The translations under genes were made by a program, and so were the position numbers. From positions 1 through 5,279 of the forward strand of contig DATHGT010000113.1 of assembly GCA_035317605.1 (NCBI GenBank): 5,279 bases of DNA, read 5' to 3'. Below are positions 1-5,279 of this stretch, one piece after another. Origin of the DNA: DATHGT01 sp035317605. Its GTDB lineage: Bacteria; Methylomirabilota; Methylomirabilia; Rokubacteriales; CSP1-6. The notes under the pieces are model-generated. The model worked only from the letters and a program-made list of their open reading frames with translations. It was not told the origin of the DNA and made no database searches. Positions within the stretch are counted from its first letter, which is position 1; each line of letters opens with the position of its first letter.

Positions 1-203
1 CGCTGATGGAGCTGGCAGGACGCCTCATCGTGCTGAGCGCGGGAGAGAAGATCGCCGAGTGGCCCCCCGCGACGATCGCCGCCGACCCCACGGTGATCGA
101 CGTCTACCTCGGGAGCGCGCGGACACATCCGGGGGATGCGCGGACGCATCTAGGGGATGCGCGGACGCACCCGGTCGACTCGGCAGGCGGCTCGCGTGCC
201 TGA
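1..203 (+). CDS. livG: Liv-type ABC transporter ATP-binding protein LivG, C-terminal end only (partial)
   Basis: Only the last ~67 codons are present; the gene begins left of the window and the reading frame is entered at base 3. The visible part matches the end of LivG-type ATPases: a hydrophobic strand RLIVLSAGEKIAE, then a segment where the family usually has EGTP (here EWPP), then DPTVIDVYLG, the usual LivG/LivF terminal signature. The Walker and signature motifs lie outside the window. LivG normally stops within a few residues of YLG, but here about 29 more residues follow, built from a seven-residue repeat (ARTHPGD, ARTHLGD, ARTHPVD) encoded by 21-bp tandem repeats. The family energises import of branched-chain or other amino acids from the cytoplasmic face, paired with LivF. 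It overlaps livF by 8 bp if livF starts at the GTG at 196. The identification rests on the short C-terminal signature plus the livFHM context, which is strong. Confidence 0.85.
   Translation, partial: LMELAGRLIVLSAGEKIAEWPPATIAADPTVIDVYLGSARTHPGDARTHLGDARTHPVDSAGGSRA
117..179 (+). repeat. Three 21-bp tandem repeats with internal dyad symmetry, inside the livG 3' end
   Basis: Three adjacent 21-bp units at 117-137, 138-158 and 159-179 share the core GCGCGGACGCATC. Unit 1 has ACA for ACG and unit 3 diverges at its end. The unit length is a multiple of three, so the frame is kept and seven residues are added per copy. The junction of units 1 and 2 forms a perfect hairpin: GATGCG at 135-140, loop CGGA, CGCATC at 145-150. 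The next junction forms the same hairpin with one mismatch. This could be replication slippage or a small palindromic repeat element that has entered the gene end. Confidence 0.85.
185..190 (+). promoter_or_regulatory. Shine-Dalgarno supporting the GTG start of livF
   Basis: AGGCGG matches the AGGAGG consensus at five of six positions and lies 5 nt before the GTG at 196-198. It favours that GTG over the in-frame ATG at 157, which lies inside the tandem repeat and has its purine run directly abutting it. Confidence 0.5.
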
Positions 204-951
204 GTCTGCAGCGGCGCATCCGCGCGCCGCGCTCCTCGACGTCGAGGGCGTTGCCGCATCGTACGGACCGTTCCTCGCGCTGTCGGACGTCACGCTCTCG
301 CTGCACGCCGGCGAGATCGTGGCGCTGCTCGGCAGCAACGGCGCCGGGAAATCCACGCTGATCCGCTGCATCTCCGGGCTGCTGCGGCCGCGGGCGGGCG
401 ACATCCGGTGGGACGGCGCGTCGCTCGTCGGCGTCCCCGCGCACGCGATCGTCGAGCGCGGCATCGCCCTCGTGCCCGAGGGCCGTCGATTGTTCCCGTC
501 GATGACCGTGGAAGAACACCTCGACCTCGGCGCCTTCGCGCCCCGCGCGCGGGCCGAGCGAGCGCGGAGCCTGGATGAGGTGCACGCGATCTTCCCCGTG
601 CTGCACGAACGCAGAAAGGAGCTCGTCAGCTCGCTCTCGGGCGGCCAGCAGCAGATGGTGGCCATCGGCCGCGCGCTCATGGCGGCGCCGCGCCTGCTGA
701 TCCTCGACGAGCCGTCGCTCGGCCTCGCCCCCCGCGTGGTCGAATCGATCCTCGGCGTGCTCGGCGACATCAACCGCCGCGGCGTGTCGATCCTGCTCGT
801 CGAGCAGAACGTCCACGCCGCGCTAGGGCTCGCTCACCGCGCCTACATCCTCGAGTCCGGCCGGGTCGCGGGCGAAGGCACCGGCCGGGCGCTGCTCGAC
901 GATCCCCACGTCCGTCGCGCGTATCTCGGCCCGCTCGCCGCGCGGTCATGA
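196..951 (+). CDS. livF: Liv-type ABC transporter ATP-binding protein LivF
   Basis: This is the second ATPase of a HAAT-family importer; it hydrolyses ATP in the cytoplasm to drive uptake through LivH/LivM. From the GTG start it is 251 aa, slightly longer than the usual LivF (about 235-240). Walker A is GSNGAGKST (46-54). VPEGRRLFPSMTVEE (about 93-107) is the LivF form of the Q-loop region, with Glu where many ABC ATPases have Gln. The ABC signature is LSGGQQQ (147-153), Walker B plus catalytic Glu is LLILDEPS (167-174), and the LivF-specific LLVEQN (200-205) occupies the H-loop region, so it lacks the usual switch His as LivF proteins normally do. It ends with RRAYLG and a short tail. All ATPase motifs look intact. 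The GTG at 196 was chosen for its Shine-Dalgarno and because the LivF core begins soon after it; an ATG at 157 would add 13 residues coded by the repeat region. It overlaps livH by 4 bp (ATGA). Confidence 0.93.
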   Translation: MPESAAAHPRAALLDVEGVAASYGPFLALSDVTLSLHAGEIVALLGSNGAGKSTLIRCISGLLRPRAGDIRWDGASLVGVPAHAIVERGIALVPEGRRLFPSMTVEEHLDLGAFAPRARAERARSLDEVHAIFPVLHERRKELVSSLSGGQQQMVAIGRALMAAPRLLILDEPSLGLAPRVVESILGVLGDINRRGVSILLVEQNVHAALGLAHRAYILESGRVAGEGTGRALLDDPHVRRAYLGPLAARS

Positions 952-1820
952 TCGCCCTCCTCCCACAGCAGCTCGTGCTCGGCCTGCTGATCGGCGGACT
1001 CTACGGGCTGGCCGCGGCCGGGCTGTCGCTGGTGTTCGGCGTGCTCAAGGTCCTCAACGTGGCCCACGGCGAGCTGATCATGCTCGGCGGCTACGGCGCG
1101 TTCTGGCTGTTCGCGCTGGCCGGCGTCGATCCGTTCGCCTCGCTCGTGCTCGTGATCCCGGCCACGCTCGCGCTCGGCGCGGTTCTCTACTGGGCGCTCT
1201 TCGGCTGGGTCGTCCGCTATCACGAGGAGACGCGCATCAAGAACTCGCTGCTGATCGGTTTCGGGCTGGCGCTGGCCCTGCACGCGCTGGCCGTGAGGCT
1301 GTGGACCGCCGACGAGCGCTCGATCACCACCGCCTACGCCGGCAGCGTCATCGAGATCGCCGGCCTCACGGTGCCGCTCGTCCGATTGGCGAGCCTCGTC
1401 GTCGCGTTCGCGCTGATCGGCGCCCTGCACCTGCTCCTCACGCGCTGGCGCTGGGGACGCGCCATCCGCGCCGCCGCCGACGACTGGGAAGCCGCCCTGC
1501 TCACCGGCATCGACGTGCGCCGCGCCTACGTGCTCGCGTTCGCGCTCGGCACCAGCCTGGCCGGCGCGGCCGGCGTGCTCGTGAGCGTCGGCTATTCGAT
1601 CAGTCCTTCGATCGGGCTCGAGTGGACGCTCAAGGCGTTGATCGTGATCGTGCTGGCCGGGCTCGGGTCCACCTTCGGGACGTTCGCGGGCGGACTCGTG
1701 CTCGGCGTGGCCGAAGCGGTGAGCGCGACGGTCTTCGGCGGCCCCTACCGCGAGGTCGTCGGCCTCGTGATCTTCTTCGTGGTCCTGGTCGCGCGCCCGC
1801 AGGGATTGTTCGCCCGCTGA
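948..1820 (+). CDS. livH: Liv-type ABC transporter permease LivH
   Basis: A 290-aa integral membrane protein, the usual LivH length, forming half of the transmembrane channel of the importer. The N-terminal hallmark spans residues 12-49: GLLIGGLYGL, AAAGLSLVFGV, then VLNVAHGELIMLGGY. Most of the chain is hydrophobic, with about eight predicted membrane segments. The cytoplasmic coupling loop that docks on the ATPases is at about 166-188 (RWRWGRAIRAAADD, then EAALLTGIDV), followed by the conserved segments SLAGAAGVL and LAGLGSTFGTFAGG. The end, ARPQGLF, is typical of the family. The ATG overlaps the livF stop by 4 bp and has no good Shine-Dalgarno, so translation is probably coupled to livF. 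The stop shares one base with the livM start. Substrate specificity is set mainly by the binding protein, which is not in the window, so branched-chain amino acids are only the default assignment. Confidence 0.94.
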   Translation: MIALLPQQLVLGLLIGGLYGLAAAGLSLVFGVLKVLNVAHGELIMLGGYGAFWLFALAGVDPFASLVLVIPATLALGAVLYWALFGWVVRYHEETRIKNSLLIGFGLALALHALAVRLWTADERSITTAYAGSVIEIAGLTVPLVRLASLVVAFALIGALHLLLTRWRWGRAIRAAADDWEAALLTGIDVRRAYVLAFALGTSLAGAAGVLVSVGYSISPSIGLEWTLKALIVIVLAGLGSTFGTFAGGLVLGVAEAVSATVFGGPYREVVGLVIFFVVLVARPQGLFAR

Positions 1821-2752
1821 TGACCGCGCGCGGCGTGCTGGGCGGTGTGACGCTCGTCGTGCTGCTCGCCAACGTGCCGTTCGTCATCCACCGCGACGAC
1901 GTGCTCAACTTCCTGGTCCTCACGCTGCTGACGATCGCGCTGGCCCAGAGCTGGAACATCGTGGGCGGCTACGCGGGCCAGGTGAACCTCGGCCACGCCG
2001 CCTTCTTCGGGCTGGGCGCGCTGGTCACCCGCACGCTCTGGATCGCGGGGACGCCGGTGCTCGCGGCCATGCTCGCCGGCGCCGCCGTCGCCGTGGCGTT
2101 CGCGCTGGCCGTCGGCGGCGCCGCCTTCAGGCTGCGCGGCGCGTACTTCGCGATCGGCACGCTGGCCCTGGGTGAGATCTTGAGGATCACCGTCGGCAAC
2201 ACGCTGCCCGAGATCTCCACCCTGCCCGCCACGAGCATCGCGACGTACGGACTGGCCACGCGGTACTGGCTGGCCCTGGGCATCGCGTCGCTATCGGTGC
2301 TCGCCGTGGCCTGGCTCGCCGGCTCGCGACTCGGCCTCGGCCTGCAGGCCATCCGCGAGGATGAGGGGGCGGCGGAAGCGACCGGTGTCGGCGTGCTCCG
2401 GCTCAAGCTCCTGGCCCTCGTGATTTCGACGGCGCTCGCCGGGCTGGCCGGCGGCGCCTTCGCCTACTACCACATCAGCTATTACCCGTCGCACGCGTTC
2501 GGCCCGCAGTGGACCTTCGACGCCGTGCTCGTGACCTTCATCGGCGGCGTGGGCACGCTCCACGGCCCCGTCCTCGGCGCCGTGTTCTACGTCCTGCTCA
2601 AGGAGTACCTGGCCATCCGCTGGGTCGACTTCCATCTGCTGATCTTCGGCGTCCTCTTCGTCGCGATCGTCCTGCTACTGCCCGGCGGCCTGGTCGAAGT
2701 CGCGACCAAGCTCCGTCAGCTGCCGCGCGGCGTGGCGCGGCCCCGCTCCTGA
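1820..2752 (+). CDS. livM: Liv-type ABC transporter permease LivM
   Basis: A 310-aa integral membrane permease, partner of LivH. The family signature WNIVGGYAGQVNLGHAAFFG is at 45-64, the next conserved block RLRGAYFAIGTLALGE is at 104-119, and the cytoplasmic coupling loop AIREDEGAAEATGV is at 177-190. The remaining conserved stretch is ALAGLAGGAFAYY, then FIGGVGTLHGPVLGA. The end, LLLPGGLVE plus a short basic tail, is also typical. About eight to ten hydrophobic segments are visible. The ATG overlaps the livH TGA by one base; no strong Shine-Dalgarno is seen, so coupled translation is likely. The same frame stays open well upstream through livH, but that part is arginine-rich out-of-frame sequence and is not part of the protein. 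The gene ends 7 bp from the end of the convergent gene on the opposite strand. Confidence 0.94.
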   Translation: MTARGVLGGVTLVVLLANVPFVIHRDDVLNFLVLTLLTIALAQSWNIVGGYAGQVNLGHAAFFGLGALVTRTLWIAGTPVLAAMLAGAAVAVAFALAVGGAAFRLRGAYFAIGTLALGEILRITVGNTLPEISTLPATSIATYGLATRYWLALGIASLSVLAVAWLAGSRLGLGLQAIREDEGAAEATGVGVLRLKLLALVISTALAGLAGGAFAYYHISYYPSHAFGPQWTFDAVLVTFIGGVGTLHGPVLGAVFYVLLKEYLAIRWVDFHLLIFGVLFVAIVLLLPGGLVEVATKLRQLPRGVARPRS

Positions 2753-2754
2753 GA

Positions 2755-2771
2755 GCGATTCACAGAATCGC
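2755..2771. terminator. Perfect hairpin at the convergent livM / ARPP-1-like gene junction
   Basis: GCGATTC (2755-2761), loop ACA, GAATCGC (2765-2771) is a perfect 7-bp stem with a 3-nt loop. It starts 2 bp after the livM stop and includes the stop codon of the opposing gene (2760-2762). Its position suggests a bidirectional transcription end or mRNA 3' end protection. No T-run follows on either strand, so it is not a classical intrinsic terminator. Confidence 0.45.
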
Positions 2772-3797
2772 CGCGTGGACGATCGTGCCTTCGTAGCCGA
2801 GCGCGGTGCCGCGGTAGTCCTGGAGCTTGAACTCGAAGACCTGGCCGACTCCGGCGTTGCCGTGGATCAGTCCCGCCGCCATGGTGGCGGCCGTGAGCAC
2901 GCGCTGCACCTCGGCACGCTGCTTGGGCTCGGGAGCCGGCGCGCCCGATGATCGCGTGTGGGCTTCGACCGCGTAGGCGCGCAGCAGCTTGCGCCACTCG
3001 CGGGCGAACAGGCTCGGGTCGCGGAACACGTCGATCCCGCTGAGGTTCGGTCCCACGAACACCGCGGCGCCGAGCGCGCCGGACGACACGCGAGCGTCGA
3101 GACCACGCTCGGCCTCGTCGAGGTGCTCGCGGACGGCGGGCTGCTCGTAGACCTGCTGATAGCTTCCCGTCGACGACGGCGCTGCCGCCGCGCGGGTGGA
3201 GCGCGCCACCTCCGACCACACGCGCCCTTGCTCGACCTTGTCGTACACCTCGCGGCGGAGGGCGGGATGGGCGAACGTCGACTTGCTCTCGAAGTCGTGC
3301 TTGCCCTCGTTCCAGCGTCCTTGCTCCACGCAATAGACGCCGAGCGCCCGCGGCCCGCTCAGCGGCGGCAGCAGGATGTCCTCGCGCAGCACCCGGTTCT
3401 GCTTACCGCCGACCAGGATCTCGCCGGCCAGCAGCAGCACGTGGCTCTTGCCGCGGTTGTCCACGCTCAGCTCGGGTACCGCGGCGCGCTCGCGCTCGGC
3501 GATGACCAGCGCGGCCGACGCCCGCGCCTCGTCGAGGGTCGCGATCTCGAGCGGCGGCGCCGGCGTGCTCGCCGACAGCCAGAAGACCGTGAGTGCCCCG
3601 TGACGGCTCGCGGAGCCGACGCGCAGGGCCGACATCGCGCGCTTCCAGTCCGGCAAGTGTCCCGGCGCGGCGGGCATCGGGACGTCGGGACCGTCGGCGA
3701 GGATCCGCTCGCGGTTGGCCCACGCCGCGAGCGGGCTCGCGCTGGCGACCGCGGTCAAGCCGGCGATGTGCAGCAGGGTTCGTCTCGAGATCGTCAT
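2760..3797 (-). CDS. Tat-exported ARPP-1 (DUF6569)-like protein of unknown function
   Basis: A 345-aa protein starting at the ATG at 3797. It opens with a twin-arginine signal, SRRTLL (4-9), a hydrophobic stretch and a likely signal peptidase site after AWA (25-27), so the folded protein is probably exported. The mature part resembles the ARPP-1 domain family: VPELSVDNRG (107-116), HVLLLAGEILVGGKQNR (119-135), then LPP and VYCVEQGRW (154-162), then VEQGRVWSEV (188-197). ARPP-1 is named for association with ADP-ribosylglycohydrolase and rhodanese-phosphatase superfamily genes; no activity is established that I know of, and neither partner is visible here. The conserved Gly-Glu, Lys-Gln-Asn-Arg and Cys-Val-Glu groups could form a binding site, which is inference. 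The ATG at 3797 was chosen because GGGAGG sits 7 nt upstream and it puts the Tat motif at the N-terminus. The gene stands alone, convergent to livM and divergent from the acyl-CoA dehydrogenase gene. The family call comes from recognised motifs, not a search. Confidence 0.8.
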   Translation of the reverse strand: MTISRRTLLHIAGLTAVASASPLAAWANRERILADGPDVPMPAAPGHLPDWKRAMSALRVGSASRHGALTVFWLSASTPAPPLEIATLDEARASAALVIAERERAAVPELSVDNRGKSHVLLLAGEILVGGKQNRVLREDILLPPLSGPRALGVYCVEQGRWNEGKHDFESKSTFAHPALRREVYDKVEQGRVWSEVARSTRAAAAPSSTGSYQQVYEQPAVREHLDEAERGLDARVSSGALGAAVFVGPNLSGIDVFRDPSLFAREWRKLLRAYAVEAHTRSSGAPAPEPKQRAEVQRVLTAATMAAGLIHGNAGVGQVFEFKLQDYRGTALGYEGTIVHAAIL

Positions 3798-3804
3798 CGT
3801 GGTG

Positions 3805-3810
3805 CCTCCC
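3805..3810 (-). promoter_or_regulatory. Strong Shine-Dalgarno of the ARPP-1-like gene
   Basis: On the minus strand GGGAGG lies 7 nt before the ATG at 3797. It fixes this start against the in-frame ATG at 3875, which would add 26 residues, bury the Tat motif internally, and lie upstream of the predicted promoter. Confidence 0.75.
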
Positions 3811-3840
3811 GGGCGGCGTGTGCCGCGTGCGTTCGGCGAG

Positions 3841-3868
3841 TTAGACCGGAGACGAGGGGAAAAGTTCC
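3841..3868 (-). promoter_or_regulatory. Candidate sigma-E/ECF-type promoter of the ARPP-1-like gene
   Basis: Read on the minus strand, GGAACTT (3868-3862) is followed after 16 bp by TCTAA (3845-3841), preceded by G. This matches the well-known RpoE pattern (GGAACTT, about 16 bp, TCtnA) in both boxes and in spacing. Transcription would begin near 3833-3836, giving a leader of about 37-40 nt that carries the Shine-Dalgarno at 3805-3810. The same region read as a housekeeping promoter is weak (TGGAAC, 18 bp, TCTAAC). An ECF sigma factor acting here is inference. Confidence 0.5.
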
Positions 3869-3911
3869 ACGGCATGCCTTCGCCCGCTCGTGGCGTCTGC
3901 CGGTTGGGGCG

Positions 3912-3920
3912 TGCGATACT
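3912..3920 (+). promoter_or_regulatory. Possible extended -10 promoter for the acyl-CoA dehydrogenase gene (leaderless)
   Basis: TGCGATACT reads as an extended -10 (TGn plus GATACT, four of six matches to TATAAT), ending 9 nt before the ATG at 3930. Transcription would start around 3926-3930, leaving a leader of 0-4 nt, which fits the absence of a Shine-Dalgarno. No good -35 box is seen at the right distance (TGGCGT at 3891-3896 is poor). Confidence 0.35.
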
Positions 3921-3929
3921 TCGCCGATC

Positions 3930-5078
3930 ATGTCGGTGTTCCAGTTCGATCTCACCGAGCTGCCGCCCGAGGCCGAGGCGCTGCGCGCCGAGGTGCGGGA
4001 GTTCCTGCGCGAAGAGCTGGGCACGACGCCGGCGTCACGGCGCGCGGCCTCGTGGAGCGGGTACGACCCCGAGTTCAGCCGCAAGGTGGGCGCGCGCGGC
4101 TGGATCGGGCTCACGTGGCCCAAGCGCTACGGCGGCCACGAGCGCACGTTCCTCGAGCGCTACGTGGTGCTGGAGGAGATGCTCGCCGCCGGCGCGCCCG
4201 TGGGCGCGCACTGGATCGCCGACCGCCAGAGCGGCCCGCTGCTGCTGCGCTTCGGCACCGAGGCCCAGCGCCAGCGCTTCCTCCCGGCGATCACGCGCGG
4301 CGAGCTGGCCTTCGCGATCGGCATGAGCGAGCCCGATTCCGGGTCCGACCTCGCGTCCATTCGCACACGCGCTCAGCGCGCCGACGGCGGCTACGTGGTC
4401 AACGGGACGAAAGTATGGACGTCCAACGCCCACCGCTCGGACTACGCGATCGCGCTCTTCCGCACGACGGTGGTGCCCGACAAGAAGCACGAGGGGCTCT
4501 CGCAGTTCCTGGTCGATCTGAAAACGCCGGGTATCATGATCCGTCCGATCATCGACCTGGCCGGTGAGCACCATTTCAACGAAGTCGTCTTCCAGGACGC
4601 GTTCGTGCCGGAGGACATGCGGGTCGGCGGCGAAGGCGACGGCTGGAAGCAGGTGACGACCGAGCTGGCCTTCGAGCGCAGCGGTCCCGAGCGCTACCTC
4701 TCGAGCGTCGCGCTGGTGATGGAGCTGATCCGCGAAGTCTCGCGCCGCCCGACCGAACGCGGGATTTCAGCGGTCGGCAGGGTGGTCGCTCACATGGCGA
4801 CCCTGCGTCAGATGTCGCTGTCGGTCGCTGGCATGCTCCAGGCCGGCGCGAACCCGAACCTCGAGGCGGCGCTGGTGAAAGACGTGGGCACCGGCTTCGA
4901 GCAGGAGATTCCCGAGATCGTCCACGCGGTGCTCGGCGTCGAGCCCACCGTCGACACCGGCGGCGAGCTGGAGCAGACGATGGGTTATCTGGTCCAGCGG
5001 GCACCGTCGTTCTCGCTGCGCGGCGGCACCCGCGAAGTGCTGCGCGGAATCATCGCGCGCGGACTGGGTCTGCGATGA
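3930..5078 (+). CDS. Acyl-CoA dehydrogenase family protein
   Basis: A 382-aa flavoenzyme, the usual family length, expected to oxidise an acyl-CoA to the 2,3-enoyl-CoA with FAD and pass electrons to electron-transfer flavoprotein. The N-terminal helical domain (about 1-120) includes GWIGLTWPKRYGG (57-69). The middle domain has FAIGMSEPDSGSDLASIRTR (128-147) and the flavin-contacting VWTSNAH (162-168). The C-terminal helical domain ends with LRGGTREVLRGIIARGLGLR (363-382). The position that carries the catalytic Glu in medium/short-chain enzymes (E of YEGT) is Gly365 here. Glu249 in ELAFERSGP aligns with the alternative base position used by isovaleryl- and long-chain enzymes, so it is the likely catalytic residue. 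The ATG at 3930 is chosen because the conserved N-terminus begins there; the frame is open far upstream but only as antisense of the neighbouring gene. It overlaps the next dehydrogenase gene by 4 bp. The substrate cannot be assigned. Confidence 0.93.
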   Translation: MSVFQFDLTELPPEAEALRAEVREFLREELGTTPASRRAASWSGYDPEFSRKVGARGWIGLTWPKRYGGHERTFLERYVVLEEMLAAGAPVGAHWIADRQSGPLLLRFGTEAQRQRFLPAITRGELAFAIGMSEPDSGSDLASIRTRAQRADGGYVVNGTKVWTSNAHRSDYAIALFRTTVVPDKKHEGLSQFLVDLKTPGIMIRPIIDLAGEHHFNEVVFQDAFVPEDMRVGGEGDGWKQVTTELAFERSGPERYLSSVALVMELIREVSRRPTERGISAVGRVVAHMATLRQMSLSVAGMLQAGANPNLEAALVKDVGTGFEQEIPEIVHAVLGVEPTVDTGGELEQTMGYLVQRAPSFSLRGGTREVLRGIIARGLGLR

Positions 5079-5279
5079 CCAGCGAGCTGCGCGGGCTGCT
5101 CGCCGATACCGTCACGCGGCTCTTCACCGACCTCGTGTCCAAGGAGCTGATCGAGTCGGCCGAGCGCGGCGTGTGGCCCGACAAGCTCTGGCGCGCGCTC
5201 GAAGAAGGCGGACTCACGCTGCCGCTCGTGCCCGAGTCCGGGGGCGGAGCGGGCGGGACGTGGCTCGACGCTCACGTGG
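5075..5279 (+). CDS. Second acyl-CoA dehydrogenase-like protein, N-terminal part (partial)
   Basis: An ATG at 5075 overlaps the TGA of the preceding gene (ATGA), and the frame stays open to the right edge, giving 68 codons. The product begins MTSELRGLLADTVTRLF, with a later segment VWPDKLWRALEEGGL followed by PLVPESGGGAGGTW. This is the style of acyl-CoA dehydrogenase N-terminal helical domains: a short amphipathic helix, then a tryptophan-containing helix, then the PE..GG..G loop that corresponds to WPKRYGG in the upstream protein. It probably encodes the partner of the upstream enzyme; adjacent pairs in steroid- and acid-degrading bacteria often form heteromeric enzymes with one competent flavin/catalytic site per pair. 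No catalytic or FAD residues are visible in this fragment, so activity cannot be judged. Confidence 0.8.
   Translation, partial: MTSELRGLLADTVTRLFTDLVSKELIESAERGVWPDKLWRALEEGGLTLPLVPESGGGAGGTWLDAHV

Noticed and set aside
117..179. CRISPR-like array
   Set aside because: The units are directly adjacent with no spacers and are in frame within a coding region.
25..816. Long open frame on the minus strand opposite livF (263 codons)
   Set aside because: It is antisense to a gene with intact ABC ATPase motifs, its translation is rich in Arg, His and Ala without any family motif, and such frames are common in very GC-rich DNA.
843..1430. Minus-strand open frame opposite livH (195 codons)
   Set aside because: It is low-complexity charged translation complementary to a clear membrane permease; no start signal or motif.
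1301..1819. Upstream extension of the livM frame through livH
   Set aside because: The translation is Arg-rich out-of-frame livH sequence; LivM homology starts just after the ATG at 1820.
3798..3875. Upstream ATG at 3875 as start of the ARPP-1-like gene
   Set aside because: It would place the Tat motif 30 residues inside, has no Shine-Dalgarno, and lies upstream of the predicted promoter; the ATG at 3797 has a strong ribosome site.
3871..3878. Palindrome GGCATGCC just upstream of the ECF-like -35 box, possible operator
   Set aside because: Eight bases are too short to support an operator in GC-rich DNA; no second copy is seen in the spacer.
2958..3929. Long plus-strand upstream extension of the acyl-CoA dehydrogenase frame (324 codons)
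   Set aside because: It is antisense of the Tat/ARPP-1-like gene, rich in Arg, and the family N-terminus begins at the ATG at 3930. An N-terminal fusion is not supported.

Overview
The window is very GC-rich, densely coded bacterial DNA. Every complete gene ends in TGA and most neighbouring genes on one strand overlap. The gene types (a Liv-type ABC transporter, paired acyl-CoA dehydrogenases, a Tat-exported ARPP-1/DUF6569-like protein) suggest a free-living high-GC soil or subsurface bacterium, for example Methylomirabilota/Rokubacteria-like or a deltaproteobacterial or acidobacterial relative. That placement is a guess from gene style; no marker gene is present.

Positions 1-2752 (+) hold a HAAT-family (branched-chain amino acid type) ABC importer operon in the order livG (3' end only), livF, livH, livM. 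The genes overlap by 8, 4 and 1 bp, so translation is probably coupled. Together they encode two cytoplasmic ATPases and two membrane permeases. No substrate-binding protein lies in the window, so the substrate (leucine/isoleucine/valine, another amino acid, amide or acyl compound) cannot be read here. The livG 3' end carries three 21-bp tandem repeats that add a repetitive tail to the protein and run up to the livF start.

Positions 2760-3797 (-) hold one gene convergent with livM. It encodes a Tat-signal-bearing protein resembling the ARPP-1 (DUF6569) family, whose function is not established. A perfect 7-bp stem hairpin sits at the convergent junction. Upstream is a strong Shine-Dalgarno and a close match to a sigma-E/ECF promoter (GGAACTT, 16 bp, TCTAA). 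The gene therefore looks like an independent unit, possibly envelope-stress regulated.

Positions 3798-3929 form a 132-bp divergent promoter region. From 3930 (+) an acyl-CoA dehydrogenase gene overlaps by 4 bp with a second, truncated acyl-CoA dehydrogenase-like gene that runs off the right edge. The pair may form a heteromeric acyl-CoA dehydrogenase. Placed near a Liv importer, it suggests uptake and CoA-dependent breakdown of an organic acid or amino acid, but that link is inference.

No stretch over 300 bases lacks a gene. I see no tRNA, rRNA, CRISPR array, insertion sequence or attachment site. I do not see a clearly new multi-gene system. The least understood element is the exported ARPP-1-like protein and its apparent ECF-type promoter.
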